Source of the DNA: FEN-1297 sp021817845
GTDB taxonomy: Bacteria > Bacteroidota > Ignavibacteria > Ignavibacteriales > Ignavibacteriaceae
Direction: 5' to 3'
DNA length: 64,000 nt
Assembly (NCBI GenBank): GCA_021817845.1
Contig: JAKAFW010000016.1
Span: 1-64,000 of the forward strand
Position numbers and translations under genes: made by a program. The notes under the pieces were generated by a model. That model worked only from the letters and a program-made list of their open reading frames with translations, searched no databases and was not told where the DNA came from. Of the stretch, positions 54,259-63,825 are shown one piece after another. How positions within the stretch are numbered: the first letter of the stretch is position 1; each line of letters begins with the position of its first letter.

Positions 54259-55425
54259 ATGATACCCACTGAGAGTTCATATTTGACTACCCTTAATGAG
54301 AATCAAACTTTTATACGGGATACTATTAGGGAATTCTCCAATAATAAAATACGTCCATTAATAATGGAATGGGATGAAGCACAAAAATTCCCAACTGAAA
54401 TTTTTAAGGAACTTGGTAATTTAGGTTTTTTAGGAATTGTAGTTGACGAAGAATTTGGGGGCGCAGGTTTAGGATATTTAGAATTTGCAATTATTATTGA
54501 AGAACTTGGGAAAGTTGACCCTTCAATCGCTCTCTCGGTAGCTGCTCATAACGGACTTTGTACAAATCATGTTTTTAGGTTTGCCAATGAAGAACAAAAG
54601 AAAAAATTTCTCCCTGATTTAACCTCCGGAAGAAAAATTGGAGCGTGGGGTTTAACAGAATCTTCTTCTGGCAGCGATGCAGGAGGTTTACAATCAGTTG
54701 CTGAAAAAAAAGACAATTACTATTTATTAAACGGTAGTAAAAATTTTATTACGCACGGAACGGTTGGCGAAACTGCAGTAGTAATGGCTATTACAGATAA
54801 AGCGAAGGGGCGGAAAGGGATTTCCGCATTTATACTTGAAAAAGGGATGAAAGGATTTTTTGCAGGCAAAAAGGAAAATAAATTAGGAATGCGCGCAAGC
54901 GACACATCGCAATTAATATTTGAAAACTGTAAAGTTCCATTTGATAATTTAATTGGCAATGAAGGAGAGGGTTTTATTCAAGCCTTAAAAATTTTAGAAG
55001 GAGGAAGGATTTCCATCGCTGCATTGAGTGTCGGATTAGCTCAAGGCGCTTTGGATGCCGCAGCAAAATATAGCAAAGAGCGGAAGCAATTTGGAAAAAC
55101 CTTAAGTGAATTCCAGGCAATTCAATTTAAATTGGCAGAGATACAAACAAATATTGATGCAGCAAGAATGTTAACATATAGAGCCGCATTTTTGAAAGAT
55201 AAGAATATACCAAATATTAAAGAAGCGGCAATGGCAAAGCTTTTTGCCAGCGAGGTAGCGGAAAAAGCAGCAAGCGAGGCAGTGCAAATATTGGGTGGTT
55301 ACGGCTATATCAAAGATTTCCCGGTTGAAAAATTTTATCGCGACGTTAAGCTTTTAACTATAGGGGAAGGCACTTCGGAAATTCAAAGAATTGTAATTGC
55401 AAAAGAATTATTAAAAGAAAATTAA
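54259..55425 (+). CDS. Acyl-CoA dehydrogenase, short-chain type
   Basis: About 388 residues from the ATG at 54259, which has AAAGGA 6-7 bases upstream; an in-frame GTG at 54244 is less likely. It is a flavoprotein that makes the alpha-beta double bond in acyl-CoA and passes electrons to ETF. AWGLTESSSGSDAGG is the FAD/substrate region, and RKQFGKTLSEFQAIQ and the C-terminal TIGEGTSEIQRIVIAKELL are conserved. The Glu in EGTSE sits where short- and medium-chain enzymes have their base, whereas isovaleryl-CoA enzymes usually have another residue there. That argues against a simple leucine-pathway assignment. Confidence 0.93.
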   Translation: MIPTESSYLTTLNENQTFIRDTIREFSNNKIRPLIMEWDEAQKFPTEIFKELGNLGFLGIVVDEEFGGAGLGYLEFAIIIEELGKVDPSIALSVAAHNGLCTNHVFRFANEEQKKKFLPDLTSGRKIGAWGLTESSSGSDAGGLQSVAEKKDNYYLLNGSKNFITHGTVGETAVVMAITDKAKGRKGISAFILEKGMKGFFAGKKENKLGMRASDTSQLIFENCKVPFDNLIGNEGEGFIQALKILEGGRISIAALSVGLAQGALDAAAKYSKERKQFGKTLSEFQAIQFKLAEIQTNIDAARMLTYRAAFLKDKNIPNIKEAAMAKLFASEVAEKAASEAVQILGGYGYIKDFPVEKFYRDVKLLTIGEGTSEIQRIVIAKELLKEN

Positions 55426-55440
55426 TCACCGAAAGATCTA

Positions 55441-57096
55441 ATGAATAAAATCGGCAAAGCAATAAAAGATAGCGAAACGTACCTAAAGAGAGAAGATTTT
55501 TATAAAAATCTTCTCCGGAAACTCAATTCGGAAAAAGAACAAATTAAATTAGGCGGTGGCAAAAAAGCTATTGAAAGACAAAAAGGTAAAGGAAAATTAA
55601 CCGCACGTGAAAGAATAAACAAATTAGTTGATGATGAAAAAAGTTTTTTTGAACTCAGCACCTTCGCAGGTTATGGGATGTACGCAGAATACGGAGGGGC
55701 ACCTTCTTCAGGCACAATTTATGGAATTGGAAAAATTAACGGGAAATTTCATATAATTATTGCAAATGACGCTACAGTAAAAGCCGGGGCATGGTTTCCT
55801 ATAACAGTAAAGAAGAATTTAAGAGCGCAAGAAATTGCTTTAGAAAATCATATACCAGTTATTTATTTAGTAGACAGCGCTGGAGTGTTTTTACCGATGC
55901 AAGATGAAATTTTTCCTGATAAAGAACACTTCGGAAGAATATTTAGAAACAATGCCGTAATGTCGGCAAAGGGAATTCCTCAAATAGCTGCAATTATGGG
56001 ACCGTGTGTTGCTGGTGGCGCTTATCTGCCAATCATGAGTGACGAAGCTTTAATAGTTGAAGGAGAAGGTTCTGTTTTTCTTGCTGGCTCTCATCTTGTA
56101 AAAGCAGCAATAGGAGAAGTGATAGATAACGAAAAACTCGGTGGCGCCAAAGTTCAGTCTAATTTATCCGGTGTAACTGATTATGTAATGAAAAACGATG
56201 AGGAATGCCTACAACAAATAAGAAGTTTAACTGAAAAATTTGGCGACCAGACCAAAGCTGGATTCAGCAGGATAAAAAGTAATCCACCACTATTCAGTCC
56301 TAAAGAAATTTATGGATTGCTTCCTGAAGATCCTATAAAACCATACGATATGTATGAATTGATTGGAAGAATCACAGATGGCTCGGAGATGGACGAATAC
56401 AAAGCCGGTTACGGGAAAACTATTATAACAGGGTATGCGCGAATTGATGGATGGGCGGTTGGAATCGTGGCAAACCAGAGAAACATTGTTAAAACCGAAA
56501 CCGGCGAAATGCAAGTAGGAGGGGTAATATATTCAGACAGCGCCGACAAAGCTGCACGATTTATTATGAATTGCAATCAAAAGAAAATCCCATTAATATT
56601 TCTTCAAGATGTTACAGGGTTCATGGTTGGTAGCAGAGCTGAACACGGAGGTATAATTAAAGACGGGGCAAAAATGGTAAATGCGGTTGCAAATTCCGTT
56701 GTACCTAAAATCACTATAATTGTTGGGAATAGCTTTGGCGCGGGTAATTATGCAATGTGCGGTAAAGCTTATGACCCACGATTTATTTTCGCATACCCAA
56801 ACGCAAAAATATCTGTAATGGGAGGTGCTCAGGCAAGCAGTGTTTTATTAGACATCAAACTTAAGCAAGCTGAAAAAGATGGGAAAATTTTTAGTGAAGG
56901 TGAAAAGAAAAAACTTCTTAATGATATTTTAAATTCTTATGAAGAAACCAGCGGTCCACTTTATGCTGCTGCTCGTCTTTGGATTGATGAAATAATAGAC
57001 CCTTCACTTACAAGAGACTATATCTCAATGGCTCTTGAAGTAGCAAATAACAATCCCGATACCCAGAAATTTAATGTGGGAGTAATTCAGACCTAA
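55441..57096 (+). CDS. Acyl-CoA carboxylase, carboxyltransferase (beta) subunit
   Basis: A 551-residue biotin-dependent carboxyltransferase with N and C crotonase-like halves. GKGKLTARERINKLVDD, IMGPCVAGGAYLPIMSDEAL, GSVFLAGSHLVKAAIGE and GGIIKDGAKMVNAVANS are closest to methylcrotonyl-CoA carboxylase beta, although propionyl- or geranyl-type enzymes share most motifs. No biotin-carboxylase (alpha) subunit lies beside it. It follows the acyl-CoA dehydrogenase by 15 bases. Confidence 0.9.
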   Translation: MNKIGKAIKDSETYLKREDFYKNLLRKLNSEKEQIKLGGGKKAIERQKGKGKLTARERINKLVDDEKSFFELSTFAGYGMYAEYGGAPSSGTIYGIGKINGKFHIIIANDATVKAGAWFPITVKKNLRAQEIALENHIPVIYLVDSAGVFLPMQDEIFPDKEHFGRIFRNNAVMSAKGIPQIAAIMGPCVAGGAYLPIMSDEALIVEGEGSVFLAGSHLVKAAIGEVIDNEKLGGAKVQSNLSGVTDYVMKNDEECLQQIRSLTEKFGDQTKAGFSRIKSNPPLFSPKEIYGLLPEDPIKPYDMYELIGRITDGSEMDEYKAGYGKTIITGYARIDGWAVGIVANQRNIVKTETGEMQVGGVIYSDSADKAARFIMNCNQKKIPLIFLQDVTGFMVGSRAEHGGIIKDGAKMVNAVANSVVPKITIIVGNSFGAGNYAMCGKAYDPRFIFAYPNAKISVMGGAQASSVLLDIKLKQAEKDGKIFSEGEKKKLLNDILNSYEETSGPLYAAARLWIDEIIDPSLTRDYISMALEVANNNPDTQKFNVGVIQT

Positions 57097-57776
57097 TGCT
57101 AATAAAAGCATTCAACCAATTGACGAAGAAGAAACTTATTTTTTTTATTTTCATTCTTGCAACTTTTTTCTCAAATACATTTCCCCAGCAGAGCAAATTG
57201 TCCAAAGCCTTAAATTACCTCTCCGGTTTTATAGCTTCAGATTATTTTAAAGATTTAAGTTTGACCAATAACGATTTAGCATTAGCAGACACAATTTACG
57301 TCAGAGCATTAAAGTATGATAACTATAATTACCAAGAGGCATTATTCGATTTAACATTCGCGGTAATACCCTACAACAAAGTGCGTGTAGAAATTCCTTT
57401 AATAGATGCTATCGTGGTTTACCGTTTACCTTCGGCACCTGGAAATATTTACTTACTAAAAAATAAAAATCTTCCCAAGGAATTATTTTTTGATACGCCT
57501 CAAAATGGTTTTGGCGATAAGGATAAACTTGCGCACTTTTTCGGAAGTGCATTTATTTCTTACTCATCCAATATTTTTGATTTAGGCAATCTATTTGGTT
57601 ATTTTATAGAAGTTTTTGAGCAGGATTTTGAAGTCCAAAACTCGATTGATCCTAGAGACCTTCAAACAAACAAATTAGGAAATATTTTTGGCGAAATATT
57701 AAAGCACAACAAAAATATTATGCCTTCAGAAGTAATGATTATTCGTTCACTTATTTTTTTTAGATACCAATTATGA
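57096..57776 (+). CDS. Exported protein of unknown function
   Basis: A 226-residue protein with a long N-terminal signal (KKLIFFIFILATFFSNTFPQQ). The second half has DKDKLAHFFGSAFISYSS, reminiscent of the D-K-xx-H-F motif of the YfiM/DUF2279 group of periplasmic or membrane proteins; the match is partial. Start overlaps the carboxylase stop (TAATG) and its stop overlaps the response regulator start (ATGA), so it is firmly within the operon. Function not known. Confidence 0.6.
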   Translation: MLIKAFNQLTKKKLIFFIFILATFFSNTFPQQSKLSKALNYLSGFIASDYFKDLSLTNNDLALADTIYVRALKYDNYNYQEALFDLTFAVIPYNKVRVEIPLIDAIVVYRLPSAPGNIYLLKNKNLPKELFFDTPQNGFGDKDKLAHFFGSAFISYSSNIFDLGNLFGYFIEVFEQDFEVQNSIDPRDLQTNKLGNIFGEILKHNKNIMPSEVMIIRSLIFFRYQL

Positions 57777-59125
57777 ATTTGATATTGATAATAGACGACG
57801 AAAGGGAAATTTGTGAAAGTATCAAAATGATCCTTGATTATGAAGGCTATCAAGTTGATTATACAACAAGCGCTTCAGAAGGGTTGGAAAGATTTTCTAC
57901 CCAACAAATTGCAGCTCTTTTGCTTGACATTCAAATGCCGGAGATGAACGGCTTCGAGGTATTGAAGAAAGTAAAAGAAACAAATCCATCAGTTTCGGTA
58001 ATAATAATTTCTGCGCACGGAAGCGTAGAAAATGCAATTAAAGCAACAAAGCTGGGCGCTTTCGATTTTATCGAAAAGCCAATCGACCGGGAGAAGCTTC
58101 TAATCAGCGTTAGAAACGCGGTTGACCAGGCTAATCTGCTTCTTGAAAATAAAGAGATTAAAAAAACACTTTTTGGCAGCGAAAAAATTCTCGGCAAAAG
58201 CAAAGCAATAACGGGCATACTTGAACTTATTGATAAAGTTGCACCGATCGATACAAGAGTATTGATTACAGGCGAAAATGGAACAGGTAAAGATTTAGTT
58301 GCAAGAGCAATTCACAACAAAAGCTTAAGAAAAGATAAACCTTTCATTGAAGTAAACTGTGCTGCAATTCCCAATGAGTTAATTGAATCTGAATTATTTG
58401 GACATGAAAAGGGATCATTTACCGGTGCAATTCAACAGCGAATAGGTAAGTTTGAGCTTGCAAATAAGGGGACAATTTTTTTAGATGAGATCGGAGATAT
58501 GAGTCTTCAAGCTCAAGCAAAAGTTTTACGAGCAATCGAAGATAGCAGGATTGAGAGAGTCGGAGGGACAAGAAAAATTGAGATTGACGTTAGAATCTTA
58601 GCTGCTACCAATAAAAATTTAAGGGAAGAAATTGAAAAGGGAAATTTCAGAGAAGATCTTTTTCACCGGCTAAATGTTATCCCAATTCTCATTCCTCCTC
58701 TTAAAGATAGAGTTGAAGATATACCTGTTTTAATTAACCATTTCATAGCTGAGATAATTGAAAAGCACAAGAGACCTAAAGTTATCTTTGAAGATGACGC
58801 TGTGAATTTTCTTCAAGGAGTTACATGGACAGGAAACGTCAGAGAAATTCGAAACGCTGTAGAAAGAATCATCATTATGATAGATAAAAAATCTATTTCA
58901 AGAAAGGATATTGAGTTTCTATTTCCAACCGGAAAAACTTCCATTGAAGATATAATTGACGACAGCAATTCTTTTCAGGAATTTAAGGAGAAAGCTGAAA
59001 AGGCTTTTCTAATAAAACAACTGAATGCTAACGACTGGAATATAAGTAAGACAGCCGAGATTTTGGAAATTCAGAGAAGCCATCTTTATAATAAAATAAA
59101 AAAATATGGGATTGAGAAGGAATAA
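57773..59125 (+). CDS. Sigma-54-dependent response regulator (NtrC family)
   Basis: A 450-residue regulator. Receiver domain at 1-120 with phospho-acceptor Asp52 (LLDIQMPEMNG) and acidic pair DD at 8-9. AAA+ domain at about 140-375: Walker A GENGTGKD (167-174), the sigma-54-contact loop GSFTGA (214-219), and GTIFLDEIGDMSLQAQAKVLR. A Fis-type helix-turn-helix lies at about 410-450 (NISKTAEILEIQRSHLYNKIKKYG). It should activate sigma-54 promoters when phosphorylated. Its kinase is not adjacent. Confidence 0.95.
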   Translation: MNLILIIDDEREICESIKMILDYEGYQVDYTTSASEGLERFSTQQIAALLLDIQMPEMNGFEVLKKVKETNPSVSVIIISAHGSVENAIKATKLGAFDFIEKPIDREKLLISVRNAVDQANLLLENKEIKKTLFGSEKILGKSKAITGILELIDKVAPIDTRVLITGENGTGKDLVARAIHNKSLRKDKPFIEVNCAAIPNELIESELFGHEKGSFTGAIQQRIGKFELANKGTIFLDEIGDMSLQAQAKVLRAIEDSRIERVGGTRKIEIDVRILAATNKNLREEIEKGNFREDLFHRLNVIPILIPPLKDRVEDIPVLINHFIAEIIEKHKRPKVIFEDDAVNFLQGVTWTGNVREIRNAVERIIIMIDKKSISRKDIEFLFPTGKTSIEDIIDDSNSFQEFKEKAEKAFLIKQLNANDWNISKTAEILEIQRSHLYNKIKKYGIEKE

Positions 59126-59130
59126 CAATT

Positions 59131-59478
59131 ATGAGCAATACAATTTTTTCTAAAATAATTAGAAAAGAAATTACAGCGGATATAGTTTTTGAAAACGATT
59201 TCGTGTTGGCGTTTAAGGATATTAATCCAAAAGCTCCGGTTCATATTTTAATAATTCCAAAAATAGAAATCGCAACTGTAACTGATTTAAACGGTAAAGA
59301 TCACGCAGAAATACTCGGACAATTATTTGACGCTGCAAATTCTATAGCCAAAATAATGGAAATTGAGGCAGATGGTTTCAGGCTAGTAATTAACTGCGGT
59401 AAAAACGGGGGTCAAGAGGTCAATCACTTGCACATGCATCTTCTTGGAGGCAGGCAAATGACCTGGCCCCCCGGCTGA
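59131..59478 (+). CDS. HIT-family (HINT-like) nucleotide hydrolase
   Basis: A 115-residue protein with the histidine triad NHLHMHLLGGRQM near the C terminus and IIRKEITADIVFENDFVLAFKDINP at the start, matching HINT/PKCI-type purine nucleoside phosphoramidases. It is 5 bases after the response regulator and ends its operon, 24 bases from a convergent gene. Confidence 0.93.
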   Translation: MSNTIFSKIIRKEITADIVFENDFVLAFKDINPKAPVHILIIPKIEIATVTDLNGKDHAEILGQLFDAANSIAKIMEIEADGFRLVINCGKNGGQEVNHLHMHLLGGRQMTWPPG

Positions 59479-59502
59479 GGTTTATTTCTTTTAACTTTTA
59501 CA

Positions 59503-62500
59503 TTATACCTGCATCATAAATATTTTTTCCAATGATTCGATCATCTTCTCCCGGAAAATGGGTTTTGATATGAAGTCATTAAACCCTGTTGCAATAAATT
59601 TTTCTTTGTCGCCGGGCAACACATAAGCAGTAACAGCTATAATAGGGATGTTTTCATAATTTGGCATTTTGTGAATAATTTTAAGCGCATCCAGTCCGTT
59701 ATATTCTCCTTGAAGATTTATATCCATCACAACGAAATCAAAATGATTCTCATCAAGTAGTGGGAGCGCTTCTTCAAAACTTACTGCAAATTTAATTTCT
59801 TTTAATTCTTTCATCTGAACTTTAAAAAGGATTTGTGAGTCAACTTGATCTTCGATATATAAACATGACAAGGATGAAATATCAATTTGATTAGATAAAT
59901 TTTTAGAGTGAACTTTTTTTAATATTCTTTGTTCCCTTAGCGGTATAACACGTTCAATACTTTCTTCTTCGGCTGGTTCTGGAACCTGGTCTAATTTCTC
60001 ATTATTAAGTTCTTTATTATTTACTTCTGGAATTTTTTCCAAATATTCTTCTTCCTGTTGATTAATTACGACATTGTCTTTTGAGGCTTCAATTGTTTGG
60101 GAAAGTGAAACCGGGAAAATAAATCCGTAATTATTTTTATCTGGCGTTCTCTCAAAAATCTCAAACTTCCCTTTCAAGAGTTTTAACAAGGAATTAGCTA
60201 ATTGTGATGTAATTTTTGAAATTCCGTAATCTTTTGCTGAGGAATAATTATCAAGCTGAAACAAATTATATAAATTATCTATCAAAAGTTTTGAAGTATT
60301 TGCATAACTATCCCTAAAAGTAACAACAAAATGCTCATCATCAATTTGATATGAAGAAAAATATAATCTTTTTTCTTTAATTATCTGGGAGGTGATTCGC
60401 GCCATCAAAGAAATTAACATCTGAAATTTCTGTTTGTCAGATTCAAACTTCAAAGATGAAGATATTTTCCCATATGCAAATTCTATTCCTTTTGATTTTA
60501 GAACATCTTTTATATCATCCTGAAGCTGATCTATAATCTCTGTAATAAAAATTGGCTGCGGATTAATCTTATTGTTTTCTCTGCCAATGGAAGCAAATTC
60601 AACCATTGAATTCATCGTGGTAAGTAGTCTTTCTTTATTCTGATTAATAAAATCAACGGATTCTTCCTGTTCAGGAGATAAATCTTTAATACTATCTTTT
60701 AACTCTTGGACAAATCCCAAGATAACATTAATAGGGGTAAGTATTTCATGAAATAGATTTGACAAAAATGAAGTGGTAATTGTTTCTGGTATTAAATGAT
60801 CACTGGGATAATCTTTTTCCGAAATTATATCCTTAATAATTTCTTTTGAATGATCGATAAATTCTCTTTCAACTTTGGCTAAAATGGTAAAGGAATCTAT
60901 TTCGCCTTTGTAATCCAAGATTGGATTTGCGAATAATTCAGTTTTTAAAAAGCTACCGTCGGATTTTTTAATCTCAAAATTCATTTTTACAGGTTCTTTT
61001 TTTTGAGATTGAAATATCGATCCATTCACCATTCCCCTTTCATCATCTTTAGCAAGCGATGCGAAAGAAGTATTCTCAATGTCCTTTATAGAATAGCCTA
61101 AATTATTTTCTGCAGAAGAATTAACATATGTTATAAAACCACTTGCATCCGTTAAGATTACAATATCCTCTGTGTTATCAAATGCTGATTTATAAAGCAG
61201 AGTCTTTTTTTCTAAGTCGAGCTGACTAGTTACATCTTTAATAATATTATAATATGCATCTTTATCGTTAAACCTAAAGGCTATTTTACTTATCTGCACA
61301 ATTGCGAATGAACCATCCTTTTTCCTATGTTTAAAAGGTCCAGTAAACTTACCGTTTATAGTTGTGACATCTGACGAACCGAGTAGAGTTTGAATATCTT
61401 CAGGAGTATAAAGGTCGGTCAAATCCATTTGCAAAAACTCATCACGCCTGTAGCCGTAAAATGCTAAAGCCGCTTGGTTTACTTCTATGAACCTAAGATT
61501 TTCTGTTTCATAAATGAAAATTGGTTCAGGATTATTTTTTATTAATATGTCAAACATTCTTCCTCGGCTTTTTATTATAGTTTCAAGATCATCTTCTAAT
61601 TTTGAACTTTCAATTAAGATTGAAGCACCAATAAACTGATTTTTTTGATCATATATTTTGCTTAATACTAAAAAATACTTAATAGCTTTTTCATCACCTG
61701 ATTTTATGTCTCCGGTTATTTCAATACTTTCATCATCCAAAGATGAGCTCATAAATTTATGAATACTACCGGAAATAGAAATCGGAAAAACTTGGTCTAT
61801 CTTTAAATTTCTTAAATCTTTAATTTCTTCGGAAAATAATTTACAAAATTCTTTGCTTTCATGCTTAATTATCCCTTCCTTGTCAATTAAAGAAATTGGT
61901 TTATTAATCCTTTCGAAAATATTGATATCTGAAGTCTGCAAAAGAGAGTATTGTTGTACAGTCAATAATTGCTTAACTTTTTGCATGACACCAATAAATG
62001 CAATCACTTTGTTGTCTGCATCTATCAATGGGATAAAAATTGTTTTGTAACTGCTTGAAGCCGATATGCCAAAAAGTGAAACTCCTTCAACAGAGACAAA
62101 ATTAAATGTTTCTCTAATATAATCTTCAATTGTTTCTACGAAATTATTTAGGAATGACGGGATAAAAGATTTTACGGACTTTCCTTCAAGCTGGGTTGAA
62201 CTAAGTCCAACAAAGTTTGCCAAACTTTTATTAGCTAATGCAAAATTACCATCATAATTTTTTATCCAGAAAAGCTCTTCCGCTTTGTTCAGTTCAGTTA
62301 ATAATTTTTCTCTCCCAATAAAAGTTAAAGGATATAATGACCTAAGTTCAATAATGAGTTCAAATATTTTATCGTTATTTAGTAATTCTTTCAAATCTTC
62401 AATCTCAGATTTGATCATTGTTTTACCGGTAATCCCTATTTTTGTGTCAAATGGTTTCAGAGTACAAAAGACAAATAATTCATTTTCATCTTTGTAAGAA

Positions 62501-62796
62501 CTGACAGTAATCTGAGCACTGAATGAATTTCCGTTTGATAAATTAATTAAGATTTCTTCGGTAAGCGGTTTACCTGAGACGTATGTTTCTTCAATTAGAC
62601 TGCTGATTTTTCTTGAAGATGATTCTTCAACAGCATTAAAGATATTATTATCGTTTTGTTGAAGAGAAAGAAGTGAAGAGGCTTCATCGTTTAGAAATAA
62701 GATATCTCCATTATGGTTTAGCACTAGAAATGGATTTTTTATATTCTCTTTAAGAGAGTTAAAAAATTTACTGTTTATTTTATGTACTGTTGCCAA
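59503..62796 (-). CDS. Multi-PAS hybrid sensor with degraded ATPase domain and C-terminal receiver
   Basis: A 1097-residue cytoplasmic protein with no membrane helix. Several PAS domains (starting about residues 15, 165, 300, 415 and 535) lead to a HisKA-like helix with His683 in LFHEILTPINVILGF. The following ATPase region lacks a recognisable N box and the DxGxG box (FRDSYANTSKLL occupies its place), so ATP binding is doubtful. A glutamate-rich linker (about 915-955) leads to an intact receiver domain with Asp1025 (FVVMDINLQG) and Lys in FISKPI. It starts at TTG (62796); an upstream in-frame stop leaves no ATG option before the first PAS. Confidence 0.85.
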   Translation of the reverse strand: MATVHKINSKFFNSLKENIKNPFLVLNHNGDILFLNDEASSLLSLQQNDNNIFNAVEESSSRKISSLIEETYVSGKPLTEEILINLSNGNSFSAQITVSSYKDENELFVFCTLKPFDTKIGITGKTMIKSEIEDLKELLNNDKIFELIIELRSLYPLTFIGREKLLTELNKAEELFWIKNYDGNFALANKSLANFVGLSSTQLEGKSVKSFIPSFLNNFVETIEDYIRETFNFVSVEGVSLFGISASSSYKTIFIPLIDADNKVIAFIGVMQKVKQLLTVQQYSLLQTSDINIFERINKPISLIDKEGIIKHESKEFCKLFSEEIKDLRNLKIDQVFPISISGSIHKFMSSSLDDESIEITGDIKSGDEKAIKYFLVLSKIYDQKNQFIGASILIESSKLEDDLETIIKSRGRMFDILIKNNPEPIFIYETENLRFIEVNQAALAFYGYRRDEFLQMDLTDLYTPEDIQTLLGSSDVTTINGKFTGPFKHRKKDGSFAIVQISKIAFRFNDKDAYYNIIKDVTSQLDLEKKTLLYKSAFDNTEDIVILTDASGFITYVNSSAENNLGYSIKDIENTSFASLAKDDERGMVNGSIFQSQKKEPVKMNFEIKKSDGSFLKTELFANPILDYKGEIDSFTILAKVEREFIDHSKEIIKDIISEKDYPSDHLIPETITTSFLSNLFHEILTPINVILGFVQELKDSIKDLSPEQEESVDFINQNKERLLTTMNSMVEFASIGRENNKINPQPIFITEIIDQLQDDIKDVLKSKGIEFAYGKISSSLKFESDKQKFQMLISLMARITSQIIKEKRLYFSSYQIDDEHFVVTFRDSYANTSKLLIDNLYNLFQLDNYSSAKDYGISKITSQLANSLLKLLKGKFEIFERTPDKNNYGFIFPVSLSQTIEASKDNVVINQQEEEYLEKIPEVNNKELNNEKLDQVPEPAEEESIERVIPLREQRILKKVHSKNLSNQIDISSLSCLYIEDQVDSQILFKVQMKELKEIKFAVSFEEALPLLDENHFDFVVMDINLQGEYNGLDALKIIHKMPNYENIPIIAVTAYVLPGDKEKFIATGFNDFISKPIFREKMIESLEKIFMMQV

Positions 62797-62838
62797 TTTT
62801 AACCATATCTCTCAGTGTTAAATTCCCATAGCATTTAA

Positions 62839-63825
62839 TCAATTCGAAGGAGTCGTCACTAATATATCATTCGACCAGGACGAATCTGAGCTGCTAAAAG
62901 CCTTCACCCGGTAATAATATTCCGTCGAGGGGACTAACCCGCTATTGTTATCGAAGAATTGATTTACACTTCCGCTAAGAGTGCCTATGGCGCTGTAAGT
63001 AGACCAGCCGTACTTTCTTTCAACCTTGAAATAATTTATTACTGCGCCAGAATAGTTCCATGTTATCTCCACAGAGTCTGGGCCCGTTGCCTTTACAACA
63101 ACATTTGTAGGAGGAGGAATTGATCTAAAGGAACCATCACCGCCGGTTGATATTTCATTACTAAAACTTGATGCTCCGGATCTATTAATTCCACGAATTT
63201 TATAATAATAAATCGTTGAATCGGAAACATTATTATCATTAATGTTAAAGGTATTAGGCGGAGATACCAAATGAATCGAATAAGACCCAAAGTATCCATC
63301 TTTTCTCCAAATCTCAAAACCGGGCGGATCGCTAAGGGTTGAATCTTTCCATGAGAGATTTAAGGAATTACTTGAAATGTAAGTATAATTAAAATTATAA
63401 GGTGTGTAGGGAATATTTTCAATTCCGTTTACAAACAAGTTGGAAATAGTGTCGCTCCGAGCGGAACTTCCATCTTTATCATAATAAATTAAATAAAAAC
63501 TGATTTTTGATCCAATAAATGTTGAGTCTAAGGTTAAAGTTATAGTTGGTTTTGAACCGTCACTGTTTGGCGGAATCCATTGATGAATTTTCCCGTTAAC
63601 GTAAAGCTCAATAAAATTTATTCCTATTTGTTCTGATAGATTATAACTGACCTGAATGCCCGAATAGCTAATGGAATCATTTGTAGCTGGAGAAGAAATT
63701 GAAATATTTAATTTATTGTTGCTATTGTTCGAGTTGGGATTTATGAATAAGTCCGTACAGCCGAAAAAATAAGTGGCTATTAGAAACACAAACGGTATAA
63801 TATATTTTATTTTAATTTTCATCAT
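62839..63825 (-). CDS. Lipoprotein with fibronectin type III-like repeats
   Basis: A 328-residue lipoprotein with lipobox FFGC (cysteine near residue 23). An N-terminal Ig-like part (about 40-130) is followed by two FN3-like domains: residues about 140-225 (LNLSWKDSTLSDPPGFEIWRK, YYYKIRGINRSGASSFSNE) and about 235-328 (VVVKATGPDSVEITWNYSG, YYYRVKAFSSSDSSWSND). These domains bind or space other domains; no catalytic motif is seen. It is probably exposed on a membrane surface. The 175 bases upstream show no further gene. Confidence 0.85.
   Translation of the reverse strand: MMKIKIKYIIPFVFLIATYFFGCTDLFINPNSNNSNNKLNISISSPATNDSISYSGIQVSYNLSEQIGINFIELYVNGKIHQWIPPNSDGSKPTITLTLDSTFIGSKISFYLIYYDKDGSSARSDTISNLFVNGIENIPYTPYNFNYTYISSNSLNLSWKDSTLSDPPGFEIWRKDGYFGSYSIHLVSPPNTFNINDNNVSDSTIYYYKIRGINRSGASSFSNEISTGGDGSFRSIPPPTNVVVKATGPDSVEITWNYSGAVINYFKVERKYGWSTYSAIGTLSGSVNQFFDNNSGLVPSTEYYYRVKAFSSSDSSWSNDILVTTPSN

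Noticed and set aside
54259..57096. Leucine degradation assignment (isovaleryl-CoA dehydrogenase plus methylcrotonyl-CoA carboxylase)
   Set aside because: The carboxylase beta subunit looks MCC-like, but the dehydrogenase has the short-chain-type EGTSE glutamate and no alpha subunit, hydratase or lyase is adjacent, so the specific pathway name was not used.
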